From NCBI GenBank assembly GCA_003254925.1, contig QANZ01050028.1, positions 98,803-162,802 on the forward strand: DNA of 64,000 nt, given 5' to 3'. Under the pieces are notes generated by a model. It had not been told where the DNA came from. It worked only from the letters and a program-made list of their open reading frames with translations, and did not search any database. The DNA comes from Chamaecrista fasciculata (lineage: Eukaryota > Streptophyta > Magnoliopsida > Fabales > Fabaceae). A program made the translations under genes and the position numbers. Positions 1-12,179 of this stretch are shown here, in pieces (within the stretch, counting starts at the first letter, position 1; the number at the start of each line of letters is the position of its first letter).

Positions 1-1111
1 ATAAATATGTCTGAGCATTGGATTTCTTGGCATTGTCCACCTAGTTTTTTAGGTTTAGTTTTGTTTGAAGATGAGTGTGGGTTTGTTGTGCCCATGGATT
101 TGTAATTTATTTTTTGTGTTTTGCTTGTGTTAGCCATTTAGGCCTCGTTTGTTATAAAAAAAGAGTCACAATTCACAAAAGACAAAACCACTCTACAATT
201 TTTTTACCAAAAAACAAACCTCTATACATTTGAACATTATGAGTATTAAATCGTCTCTAAATTTTTAAGAAATTAAATTGTGTTAACAGTCGCAGAATTT
301 TAAGTTAGGCGTAAAAAAATATTCATTAATTTTAAATTCTTCAAGAATTATGAGTTTTATTTAGAATTCTTAAGTTTTTTTTTCGTAAAGAGAATCCTTG
401 AGTTTTAAAAAAATAAGTCATTTAAAAGTTTCAAGTGAACAAAATTTCTTTTTCTTAATAAAAAAAGAGAGTCTATTTGTCTGATTTTAAAATTTATAGA
501 TATTAAATGAGCCAAGTTAAAAATTTTAAAAATCTATTTGTCAAGTTTTGAAATTCATAAATAATTTTTTGTTTTTAACCTAAAATTCAAAAAGTTTTAG
601 TGTAATTTAGCCATTTAATTTTAAAAAGTGATAATTCTACCAAAAGAAGTGATAAAATATTTTTAAATTTTTTATTTCTGTATAAATAGTTTATTTCATA
701 AAATTTTTATTTTAAAATATTGTACATTATAATTGTTATTATGTTTTATATTAGTTCAAATTCAAAATCAGTTATTGTTGTAATTAATAGTAACAAAAAA
801 ATTATTTTGTTCATAAAAATTTTAATAAAAATAATATTTAATCACTCATAAAAATTTATATAATTTCTTATCCGAAAATATAAAATTTAAAGAAATTTTG
901 TCTATCTTTAAATATTTTTAATTTTTAATATTGGCTTGCACGAAGAGGGAATTATACTCATCACTCTCACACCCTTCTTCCTCCATTCTTCCCTCTTCCA
1001 GGCCTGCTAGTGATTTGGCGGCAAATTTGACGCACGATTGATAATTCCCATTTTCTCTCTTTTCTTGCTTCAACACCAACACAGCGTTTCGTTTCTTTGT
1101 CATCGCTGTTG
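1..1111. other. AT-rich upstream region of APC2
   Basis: I see no coding region here. The first ~900 bases are very AT-rich with many A and T runs. From about 930 the composition shifts to a pyrimidine-rich stretch (CTC/TTC runs) that looks like the transcription start and 5' UTR zone of the downstream APC2 gene. No TATA box can be assigned with confidence. Confidence 0.6.
1014..1021 (+). promoter_or_regulatory. E2F-like site upstream of APC2
   Basis: The octamer TTTGGCGG lies about 90 bases before the APC2 start codon and fits the plant E2F consensus WTTSSCSS. Many cell-cycle genes in plants carry such sites near the transcription start. The match is exact to the degenerate consensus, but a single short site can occur by chance, so function is inferred. 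Confidence 0.35.
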
Positions 1112-4100
1112 ATGGAGGAATCGACCTCGCATTTCTGGAATTTAGGGGTTTTGGATGCTCTCTCCGATGATTCATTACATGCAATAGTAGACAGCTACAA
1201 TGGCTTCTGTGCCGTCACGCAAACCCTTATCGCCGGTGCTGGCGACCTCTCTGTTGGTTCGGAGTTTGTAGCTCACGTTCGTGGCCTCTGCGAACATGGG
1301 TTGGAGTCACTGGTTCGAGATCACTTTCTCCAAGTGCTTGAGGTACAAAAGCTCGGGTTTTTGACTTTATGTTGTATAATCTATTGCTTCCATTGGATGA
1401 TTTTCATGTGAAGTTTGAAATTTTGAATTCATTTGGTGGCAGGAAACATTTGAAAGAAATGGAGCATCGAAATTTTGGATGCATTTTGATTCTTACAGTC
1501 ATTTTGCGGATTTGAAGAAGGATAATTATGATATCGATGTGTGTTCCTATAAACCTTACTGGATGTTTCAATTTTTTTATGCTTTGTTTAGACATTGTTC
1601 TGCTGAATGTGTTAATGGTATGACTGTTTTAAACAGATTGATGCGGATGAGATTCAGCGAGTTTTGTGTAACGCTTTGGAAGAAATCTCCTTGGAGAAAC
1701 AGTATCAGGAGAAGTGCTTATTCATGTTGGTCCATGCTTTACAATCTTATAAGGATCAGATATCAGGGGAAAGGCATAACTTCGAAGCTGACAGAGATTA
1801 CCTTGCCTCAAAATATCAGTTGATTGTCTCCTCTGTGCTTATGGCTTCGCTTCCTCGCCATTTTCCTGGTACCTAAACTGTTTCTATTGTTTAAATATTT
1901 GCCATCCTTATCAAGTTCGGACTTGTCATTTCCTATTATTAGAGAATGACTACGCATCTGCTAATTAATAACAGTAGTAATTCATCATTAGGATGTAAAT
2001 TTCCTTTCTATTTCTGTAGACTGATTAGGGAAAATAACTTTTGTTTTGCACGACCTTTACACATAAGATAAATATATTCTCTGGCCATGTAAGACTTAAC
2101 TAATTATCCATACAAAAACAAAAGTTTTTACAAATATCATAAATATACCATTTTGATAATGAAGTTAAAATTATATATTAATGGATGCATGCTCAACTTG
2201 GATGATAATAGATGCAATTTTGCCAAGAGTCGGATGCTATCTTATGTTCATCATTTTACCCCTCAATATTGTTGTCTTTTAATGAATTGGTTATTTAAAA
2301 AACTTGTGGATATTTACTGATAGAGACAACGAGCAAACAATGTTTTGTACTTGCTTGCTTTACTTGTGGTATCTTTTCCCACCAATCTTAGTTTCTGCCA
2401 TTTGCCAAATACTTCCTTGAGGTTTTTCTGTTATTAGCTCCCACAGAGAAGTAGTTTGTAATGCAATGTAACAGTTTTGGCCCAATATCTCCTTTGACCT
2501 TCTAGAAGTATCCTTGTTTCATAAAATTTATTTTCTATCTGTTTTAGTTCCTTATTTATTGATAAGCTTATAATTTTCTTTTACTTTTATCTAGCCTTGT
2601 ATGCTTGATTTTATTTTCCTTTTCTGTTATTAGTGATACTGCATTGGTATTTTAAAAGTAGACTGGAGGAGTTGAGTACAATCATGGCTGAAGAGTTCAA
2701 CGGTGATGCATCTCAGAATAAGGATGACATGGATTTAGATGAAAAGGGAAAAGTCTGTACTAAAGCTGGTGCAATGGATGTTGATGATTGCTTTAACCAC
2801 AGTAGATTCTCAGAAAACAGTAGATTGGTGAAGAACATAGGGAAGGTTGTTCTTGATCTTAGAAGTCTTGGATTTACTTCTATGGCTGAAGATGCTTATG
2901 CTTCAGCCATCTTCTTACTTCTAAAAGTAAGCACTATTTGCCCTTTGTGTTTTTTTTTTTTAAAATCTTAGGTATGTGTCTTTGTGTGGATTTAATCAAT
3001 GGGTGACATTAAATATCTTTTTCTGGTCCGAATGACAGGCAAAAGTACATGATCTAGCTGGTGACGAGTTTAGGAGTTCTGTTTTACAGTCAATTAAAAG
3101 TTGGATACAGGTTTGTAAAGCATACAAGTTCATTCATATATATCTAAAATGTGCTTCCTTGTGGAAAATGAAGGTGATAGGCTATATACAGTCTGTAATT
3201 TCCAGCATATGCCTTGTCATTCTTTCATTTTAACTAGTTGGAACTCATAATACTCTATATTGATTCTTCTTTACCTTTCAATTAACACATCATGGTTATA
3301 TGTTCTCTTGTCAATTTCAGACATGTCCCCACTTGCTTCTCCTTTTGTCCAATTTACTTTTCTTGTCTTTTCTCCCCTCAAATGCACCAAATCTTTTGCA
3401 CGTATGCATATTTGATTCCAGAATTACCTTAGCCGGTGAATGTACCTGTTCCTTTGAGTAAATGTCTTAATTCATGTTTTCAGCTTATGCAAACTTACTA
3501 TACTATTTTTTTTCCATGTTGATGCTTAAGCTTTCCTTTTCAATGCATTCAGCATAGTAGCCTTGTAGGATATGCATGTCCGCAATAAAGGATAAAGGAA
3601 TGCCTGTTTGTTTTATGAGTATCTTTCTTCTGTATAGAACTTCAAAACACTTCCGTATTTGATTATGCCAACTGTAATTCTATAATGCATAACATGGTTA
3701 CTCCAAGATTACTTGGCCATAAAGAGAAAAACCCAGAGTGGCTGCTTGAAGTAAGTTTGTCCTCCTTTTCTTACACTTATAACTAGATAGTATACATTAA
3801 CAAAGCGGTTTCTGGTATTAAAAAATAAACTACGTTATTGTTTTGGAAGCTATGTTATGTCACTATGACATTAAGCCAATTAAGTTTGTATTTTGTCTTT
3901 TGTCTTTTCACTACTCTTATTTGTGTTCCAATTAATATTTGTAAACATTACATGCAATCAAAACTCTCTCAGTTTATATTTGTAATTGTGACTATGGTTA
4001 TTGCCATTTTAAGTTAGTTTTATGGTGCTTCCCTCCACCCAATTGGCATTTCATTAGCTTTTAAAATTTGCAGTGATGTCTTTACAAAAAAAAAAGTTGC

Positions 4101-5729
4101 AGTGTTGTAAAAGAGGAAAGGCTATCTTATGCAACAGGTAGACCGTACAGTAGGTCATTGGGATGATTTGCTGTTGTGTTACATTCAAACTCTGTCAAAT
4201 GATTGTTTAAATAATTACACTCTTAGTTCAAAAGGTAAAACATAACTGCCAATAAACTATAATCTGATGATGTAATTTTTAAGTTAAGTTCTGCGTTGGT
4301 TTAGTAATACATTTGGCTTAATTTGAATGGAACAAGACTCTACATCATCCCAAATGACCTGGTGTACCTAGTAATAAAGATTATTTCGTGGTAGAATAGA
4401 TTGTATGATCCAATTATGCGTATTTAAGTAAGCATTATCAACCTAAACAAAAATTATGCCACATCCTATAAGTTTCACTCTTATTTTCTTGCAAATATTC
4501 TTTTACTTGTTCAATCTTGTTTAAATTTTCATCTTTAAGATATACATTAAATTCATCTCCATCACCTGCATGATGTAATTGAATAAATCACTAATGATGC
4601 CTTTACTATGCAATTTCTTCATATTGTTCTGTATGAAATTTATTATATGACCATGCCTGTTTGTTTATATACATAAACTCTTTTAAATGCTGACTCATTC
4701 TCCTTATATCTGGAGTCATTTTATGCAGGCTGTGCCCCTTCAATTTTTGCATGCCCTTCTTGTCTATCTCGGTGACTATGTCAGTTACGAGAGTACTTCA
4801 TCAGGTCTTAAATCACCTTTAGCACCCCGGCCATCTGCATGCTGTCCTGGAATTGATGCTCCCTCAGAAGGGCTTGTTAGATGGAAGTTAAGGCTGGAAT
4901 ATTTTGCTTATGAAACGCTACAAGATTTAAGAATCGCTAAACTATTTGAGATAATTGTTGATTATCCCGAGAGGTACTTTGTTGATTAAAATTTTCTGCT
5001 GCTTTGTTGGGGTTTCCCTACTAGGACTAGAGAAGTAATATCCATGTTTTATGCATGAAACTCTTAAATTTGCCCATCTTTTGTTGTGTTTGCATCTTAG
5101 ACTCAGTATATTGAAGTATGGGGTCAACACTTGAACGTTTTAGACTTTTAATCATTTAGTGGTTTTAGGTTCTAGCCATAGATGAAAACTATAAAAATGT
5201 GTTAAGCTTTGATACAATGTCCTAATGCTGTATTATGGCCGCAAGATTGAGCAATGGGATGTCTAATAGCTTTGTGTTCTATCTCTTGCTTGATGTAGTT
5301 CAATACTTTAATCTGCTGTTAAATAAACTTTAAATACCAACAATAAGCACTAGTGGTGTGAGCTTTCGTAAGAATCTTTATTATTATTTGATAGGAACTA
5401 AGATAGATGCGAGGCTATGGTAAACAATAAACACTCAAACTGTAGGCTATATTCAATATTCAATATATCACAGACAAGATGCAGCCCTTACAACACACAG
5501 ATAATGAACTAGACAATCCTCAAGCAACAACACACCTAAAATAATAACCAGAACACACTAGAAAGCAGTAAGATAATTCTGGACTTTCGAGAGGCCAGTC
5601 TCTCCCCCAATTTCCCTACTCAAATTCTGCCCTCCTTCTCAAAACAGTCCCCCTTCCCATATAAAAGGCATACGCACTACACAGTCCCTTCCCTTGCCTC
5701 CACTACTGTGTCAGAAACCGTTAGGCCAT

Positions 5730-5790
<61 letters not shown>

Positions 5791-8700
5791 GTACCATTCA
5801 GCCCTCTCTAGTCTCTCCTTTCTCCTATGATAAAACTTAGGCTCCACCGAAGCTGGCCCACTTTTGTTAGGCCCAAAAGTACCCTCTTTCCCTATTTCTC
5901 CTCTTTTATCAGAATTAAAAGCTTTAACCACCCCAGGTCCATCATTATTATTATTATTATAGCTCAATGGTATATGTTTAATTGTCTGAGAACTGATCTT
6001 CCTTGTTCTTTGTGGATATTTGAAGCTCTCCTGCAATCGAAGACTTAAAATTGTGTCTTGAATACACTGGGCAACATTCGAAGCTGGTGGAGTCATTTAT
6101 TTCAGCGTTACGTTATCGTTTGCTTACTGCAGGCGCATCAACCAATGATATTTTGCATCAATATGTTTCGACTATTAAAGCCCTAAGGACTATAGATCCA
6201 GCAGGTGTTTTTCTTGAGGCAGTTGGTGAGCCGATAAGGGACTACTTAAGAGGACGGAAAGATACCATAAAATGTATAGTTACCATGCTTACAGATGGCA
6301 CTAGTGGAAATTCAAGTGCATCTGGAAATCCTGGAGATAGCCTTCTTGAAGAGTTGAACAGAGATGAAGATATTCAAGAGAATGTTGGTGCAGATGATGA
6401 CTTCAATACTGATGACAGGCAATCATGGATCAATTCATCACGGTATATTATTAGCTGTCTTGGATTGTGGTTGGCTTTGTTTCTGTTTTCAGTTTTCCTC
6501 ATTGTTGTGGTTGTGGATATCTTTGTATTTCTTTTCAGCTTACCATATTACTGAATTAATGTTATGTTCTAATCATTTTTCCCCTTTTAGCTGGCAGCCT
6601 GACCCTGTGGAAGCAGATCCATTAAAGGGTAGCAGGAAACAGAGGAAGGTTGACATACTTGGGATGATTGTAGGCATAATTGGTTCTAAAGACCAACTAG
6701 TTAATGAATATCGAACTATGCTTGCAGAAAAGCTTCTAAACAAATCTGATTACGATATTGACTCAGAGATACGCACTCTGGAACTCCTTAAGGTACAAGT
6801 CTAATTTGATGTTGCTTGTGTTATTTGAATAAGTCAAAATTTTTATAATATTAATTATTGTTTGTTAATTTATTTTTTTTAGTAAGTGTTTCAAGACATT
6901 TGTTTATTGCTTTCTTTCTACAGATACAATTTGGAGAGAGCAGCCTACAGAAATGTGAGATTATGCTCAATGATCTGATTGACTCAAAAAGGACTAACAC
7001 CAACATCAAAGCTACCATAAGTCAGCCATCTGAGACAAGTACTTTCTAAAAATCAAATTGTTCCTTGTTTGTTAATATTGCCACATTCAAAGTTTACTAG
7101 TTACCACTATTTGTCTCAAAATTCTTCTAACTAAATTTTGGTGATGCACCCTCAGGTTCTGACGAGGAAGATGAGGAGGTATCCATGGATATAGTTTCTG
7201 CTACTATCATATCTTCTAATTTCTGGCCTCCAATACAGGTATGCTGGAAAAATTTCTTTGTTGATTTTAAATATATACATATTGAGACAAAAAGTGAATG
7301 ATTTGAATTTGAAGTCTAAAACTGTTCTCAGCTTGCACTATTTATATATAATGGTTCAGCCATATGACTTATTTTACAAACAAAACAATTTTTATTTTTT
7401 ATTTTTTTTAAGTGCACATTTCATTTTTTATTGTTTACTTTTTTTAATGTAAATGATTAACTGTTCATCATATTAAAAAGTTTTCATTTCCTGTCCCCGC
7501 TTTCTCCTCAGATGTCATTCAAAGATTTAGAGTTTCATCATTATGAAGAATTAACATATATATATATATATATTATTGACGAATTGAAAGAAGATTGCAT
7601 ATGTAAATTGTTGATAATGCAAAATATCTTTACTGTATTTTATGAATAATGGTGATGATGAAGGGACCCTATATATATATATATATATATTCCCTAACCA
7701 GACAATAGCTAGGGAAGGTGATATCTGTGGTGGCACAGCACTGATGAAAGAAACCTAAACCAAAAGACAAACTTGTTAGAGCATTCGAGAGGCTAGTACT
7801 GCTTTTTTTAATTTATCTAATCTTGAAATGTAAAATCTAAGCACAAAATATTATGACATATGAGTCCTTGCCTTATAATAAATTATATTAAACTAGATTT
7901 CAAACAGTTTCTAATATTTCTGAGAAGAGTTTCAGGATGAGCCTGTTATACTGCCTGGAGCTGTTGATCAGCTGCTCTCTGATTATGCGGATAGATTTCA
8001 TGAAATCAAAACCCCCCGTAAACTACAATGGAAGAAAAGCCTTGGGACTGTCAAGGTAAGTTGCTTAATATTCATTAAAACTCGTTGTCTGTGGTTATTA
8101 GTTTAGCGCAATATTTGAACTTATGAGAACTTTTGTACTCTCTCTACCATTTTGCCTGTATACGTTTCTCTTACTAGATTTCTAACTTCATCTTGTTCAA
8201 TGGTTTAGCTGGAGTTGCAGTTTGAAGATAGGGAAATGCAATTCTCTGTAGCTCCTGTACACGCATCTATCATAATGCAATTTCAAGACCAAACGAGGTA
8301 TTCTTAATAATACATTATTACATTACTACGCTTATTCTTTTATTTTATTTTTGAACTAGTGTTATATCCTTTATTTTCAGTTGGACTTCTAAAAACCTTG
8401 CTGCTGCTATCGGAGTACCCTTTGATGTACTGAATCGGAGGATAAATTTCTGGATAAGCAAGGTAGGTTTGATAAGCATACAACTTTTCCTAACTTCATG
8501 TGGAGGGAAATTGATACAAGACCCTGCAGATCCCTAAGCCTAATGACATGGGTGTTCAATTGCTTGATTTTCCACTGCAAGCTAGATACAAAATCTATGA
8601 AAAACTGTTCAACAGTGCAATTTTGTAGCTGTGATTTGTCTAATTTGCTACCATAGAAATCTAAGTTTAGTAGTGAAAATGGAATAACTTTTCTTCTGAC

Positions 8701-9681
8701 CATGTATCCAGGGGGTTATTGCAGAGTCACCTGGGCCAGACTCTTCTGACCATCTATACACCCTTGCTGAAAACATGGTTGACACGAGTAAGAATGGGGG
8801 CAGTAGTAGCGCTTCCCAAGAGCTTCTAGGAGCCGATGAGGAGGAAGAAAAAAGATCCGTGGCCTCAGTGGAGAGTCAACTACGTAAGGAAATGACTGTC
8901 TATGAGGTATGTGAGATAATTGTTACCGTGTTTGAATGATAATGTTTTGTAGTTGAGTTTTAAACCAACATTATGATTCTGATATTTCATTCTTATGGTT
9001 TTATTTTATTTGTTTAATTAATTAAACAAGAATTGAGATTCTTTATTCTGAACGTTATTTAATTTTCTGGGGATGCTCTTAGGATTTAACAATTTTTTGG
9101 ACCTCAGACGGTTGAAAGGGCTTCTTTCATTCATCACAGCAGGGAGAACCATTCAATAAAAATAACAATTGAAAAAATAGAAGTTTGTCGAGTAAATAAA
9201 ATCAGTCCTTTGGAGTTTAAGCAAATTACTAATTATTGTCTTGAGAAGAGCATTACATTCCTAGTTTTGCAAAGATAATACATTTTTAACGTATGATGCT
9301 TTGGACTATACTCTATGCATAGTCTATCTTAGGATTTTATACAAGTGATTATATTAGCATACAATGCATGCAAGTAAAACTATCTAACCTGCATTGTTTT
9401 ATGGAAGAAATTTATCTTGGGGATGCTCACCAACTTTGGAAGCATGGCATTAGATCGAATTCACAATACTCTCAAGGTAGGAACGTTTGAGACCCATATA
9501 AATGTTTTGACTGTGATAGTGTGACTAGTTTGATTAATTACATAGATTATCACTGCAGATGTTTTGTGTCGCTGATCCATCTTATGACAAGTCACTCCAA
9601 CAACTACAAAGCTTTTTATCTGGACTAGTCTCCGAGGAGAAGTTAGAACTAAGAGATGGAATGTACTTTCTGAAGAAGTAG
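1112..9681 (+). CDS. APC2: Anaphase-promoting complex subunit 2 (cullin-like)
   Basis: APC2 is the cullin-family scaffold of the nuclear APC/C ubiquitin ligase. It binds the RING subunit APC11 and drives cyclin and securin destruction. I followed 16 coding exons: 1112-1342, 1443-1538, 1637-1868, 2634-2926, 3039-3110, 4729-4973, 6026-6442, 6591-6792, 6924-7038, 7156-7238, 7936-8055, 8209-8297, 8381-8462, 8712-8906, 9408-9476 and 9559-9681. All junctions are GT-AG, the phases agree, and the total is 2664 bases or 887 residues, close to the ~865 of Arabidopsis APC2. The segment reading AGVFLEAVGEPIRDYLRGR marks the family. The cullin-homology region occupies roughly residues 450-740, and the C-terminal 80 residues, ending GMYFLKK, form the APC2 winged-helix domain. 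The ATG at 1112 is preferred to an upstream in-frame TTG. Introns 5 and 6 exceed 1 kb; intron 6 holds a CT microsatellite. It appears functional. Confidence 0.95.
5734..5788. repeat. (TC)n microsatellite in APC2 intron 6
   Basis: About 27 uninterrupted CT/TC dinucleotides lie inside the 1.05 kb intron 6 of APC2. The repeat creates a spurious minus-strand reading frame rich in Arg-Glu. Flanking intron sequence (about 5390-5930) is richer in C than the rest of the intron and may be an inserted repeat, but I could not identify its family. Confidence 0.9.
7555..7690. repeat. Two (TA)n tracts in APC2 intron 10
   Basis: Two short TA microsatellites (about 7556-7573 and 7671-7690) flank ~100 bases of ordinary sequence inside intron 10 of APC2. 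Nothing coding is seen between them. Confidence 0.8.
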
Positions 9682-10304
9682 TGGCTGATTGAAGTGCAGT
9701 CATCCTTTTGGTCATAAGTTTAAAGACAATAGGTAAAATTGGAATTTTCATCCAGAAACTAGATTTCTTAAACTTTTTACTTTTCCTTTTTTGCTTAGTG
9801 CAGTTTCCTTCCCTTTCTTCCATGGTCTCTACGCTATTTCAATCTGCAGATAATAATGGTTAATATTAAGACATGAATTTCATCTGTTTTCGCCTTTTTC
9901 TTTATTGCATTTTTTCCTGCCTCTAGGAATCTGCATACTTGTGGTTATGCTGTGTTGTCAAACCTTGCAAGTCAGGTTCAGGTTGTCATCATATTTTCTG
10001 GTCATAGGAGCAACCTTGCAAATCAATCATGGCTGATAGAGATAGCATGGTGCAAGACATCCCTTACTTTATTCCTTGTGGATAGCATTCTGGAGATGAT
10101 GCTTATTCTAAAGGGTTTGCGAAGGCAGGGACTTATTTGAAGAAGGCCAGTGATCATTATGATAGAGTTGTGGATATGTAGACATATTCTAAATCAGTTA
10201 TTAGCTGTAAATTGAAAGGAGACTAATTATCATTGCTTGTTGGAAGCAACCACATTTTTTAAAAATTTGGGGTGGCTAACCAGTAAGTATGCTTAAGCCT
10301 CCCC
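9682..10304 (+). other. APC2 3' UTR and downstream sequence up to gap
   Basis: After the APC2 stop there is no further conserved reading frame. The stretch is T-rich in places and probably carries the 3' UTR. Short open frames here have no recognisable similarity. It ends at an assembly gap. Confidence 0.5.
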
Positions 10305-10767
10305 NNNNNNNNNNNNNNNNNNNNNNNNNNNNNNNNNNNNNNNNNNNNNNNNNNNNNNNNNNNNNNNNNNNNNNNNNNNNNNNNNNNNNNNNNNNNNNNN
10401 NNNNNNNNNNNNNNNNNNNNNNNNNNNNNNNNNNNNNNNNNNNNNNNNNNNNNNNNNNNNNNNNNNNNNNNNNNNNNNNNNNNNNNNNNNNNNNNNNNNN
10501 NNNNNNNNNNNNNNNNNNNNNNNNNNNNNNNNNNNNNNNNNNNNNNNNNNNNNNNNNNNNNNNNNNNNNNNNNNNNNNNNNNNNNNNNNNNNNNNNNNNN
10601 NNNNNNNNNNNNNNNNNNNNNNNNNNNNNNNNNNNNNNNNNNNNNNNNNNNNNNNNNNNNNNNNNNNNNNNNNNNNNNNNNNNNNNNNNNNNNNNNNNNN
10701 NNNNNNNNNNNNNNNNNNNNNNNNNNNNNNNNNNNNNNNNNNNNNNNNNNNNNNNNNNNNNNNNNNN
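10305..10767. other. Assembly gap (463 N)
   Basis: All positions are N. The gap borders the poly(A) end of a LINE fragment on the right, so a homopolymer or repeat probably broke the assembly. Open frames reported across it are artefacts. Confidence 0.99.
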
Positions 10768-11890
10768 AACCTCTTTTTTTTTTTTTTTTTTCCTTTTTTT
10801 GCCAAGAGATGCCCGAAGGCAAAACAGACGATAAAAAAAATATCCCACAAACAACAGCAAATCAGAAAGAAAATAAAAGCAAGGACAGTAGCAACAGAAA
10901 AACTGGAAAACTAAACAAAAGACCAAAAAAACTTCAGCCCCAACTCCACGTCTTGCAGCAATACTATCAGCCTCTAAGATAGCAAGAAGAGAGGATGGGG
11001 TCCGGAGACCCAATCAAATCTGCTCATCCCCTATAAAGCAAGTTTGGCTAGCAAATCTGCAGCCAAGTGAGCACTTCTGCGGATCCAAGTGACATTGCAA
11101 ACAGGAAGTCGAGATTTCAGTTCAAGGATATCAGCAAAAGTATTGTCACATCTCCAATTCGAGCAAGGCTTTTTCATGTTTACCATATCAACAAGCTGCT
11201 CACAATCAGTTTCAAAAATTACCTTCGGGAAATCAAGATCAAGATCCCTTTGTAAAACCTTTTTTAATGCTAAAGCTTCTGTCATGAGAGCAGATGAAGA
11301 CTTCACTTTGAGGCTCACATAGTCAATCAGATTAAAGTTCATATCTCTAAAAATAATCCCTGCACATGCACTTTTTTCATTAGAACAATAGGATCCATAC
11401 AAAACCATCAATTGGCGGGTTCCAAACTGAAACAGAAGAAGACCCAACATTATCATCAGAAACCGTGGGGTCACCCCACCCATTAGCATCCCAATAATCT
11501 GAAATAAGAGAGCTCACTTTAGCAACAGAGAGCTCACTTTAATTTCCAGATGCATTTCCACAAATCATTATCAACAACAAAAGATATACTAGGCCTATCC
11601 CCCAAACTGCTCACATTATACTTTGCAGCCACTTTATAGCTCATTTTAACAGAATAGTTACCATCTATAGCACCCCCCCATCTAATAACATCATCTCTAT
11701 ATCCTAAAGGAATAGGAATCCTATTAATTGCTTCTATTTCATCATCAGTCAGCCAGCAATCAACATTTGATAGATCCCAACAATTATTTACAATAAATTC
11801 AGCAACTCTAGCATTAGTAAAAACTTCATAAGGGGGGGAAGAAGTGAGTTTATTACCCGTTAAGTCAGGAATCCATTGGTATTTGGTATT
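10768..11890 (-). mobile_element. 5'-truncated LINE (non-LTR retrotransposon) 3' end
   Basis: Read on the minus strand, about 11880 to 11540 encodes the linker region that follows the reverse transcriptase in plant LINEs (an AEFIVNNCWDL-like segment, then DDVIRWGG and YSVKMSYK). Next comes an RNase H-like domain (11489-11031). The element finishes in a poly(A) tail, seen as a T run at about 10773-10800, directly beside the gap. The reverse transcriptase and endonuclease are absent, as is usual for 5'-truncated LINE copies. The frame shifts near 11390, so the copy is dead. I could not confirm a target duplication because one flank is in the gap. Confidence 0.8.
11031..11489 (-). pseudogene. 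LINE RNase H-like domain remnant
   Basis: The translated product contains ALMTEALALKK, a VIFETDCEQLVDMVN segment and a C-terminal SAHLAADLLAKLAL. This pattern is typical of the RNase H-like domain (RVT_3 type) at the end of plant LINE polyproteins. Catalytic acidic positions (E in TEAL, D in ETDC) remain visible. The N-terminal WNPP-type motif lies in a different frame just upstream, showing a frameshift. It has no independent start and is part of the LINE fragment. Confidence 0.8.
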
Positions 11891-12179
11891 TGGGGAAGAA
11901 GTGAGAAACTAACTTGATTATTGGTATTTGGTAACAAAAAAAAAAAAGTGAGCCAAAGTCAGATGTTTATATTTTAGAAAAGCAAATAGAATATTTTGTA
12001 ATCTTCAAAAGACAACGACAAAAACGTAATTTACTCCCAAATAAAAAACCAATAAGCTAATAAATACGACCGTTACTAACCAGAAGTCCAAAATTCAAAT
12101 CTGAAACTTAAAATCGTTGAACTGAACAGGGGACGATAAGAATATAGATAGATAACCTTTGCCTCTAAAACGAAAAAAA

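Noticed and set aside
5677-6096. Minus-strand 139-residue frame rich in Arg-Glu
   Set aside because: It is created by the (TC)n microsatellite in APC2 intron 6 and overlaps the real exon 7 on the other strand.
10259-11013. Several open frames across 10305-10767
   Set aside because: They consist mostly of N and are gap artefacts.
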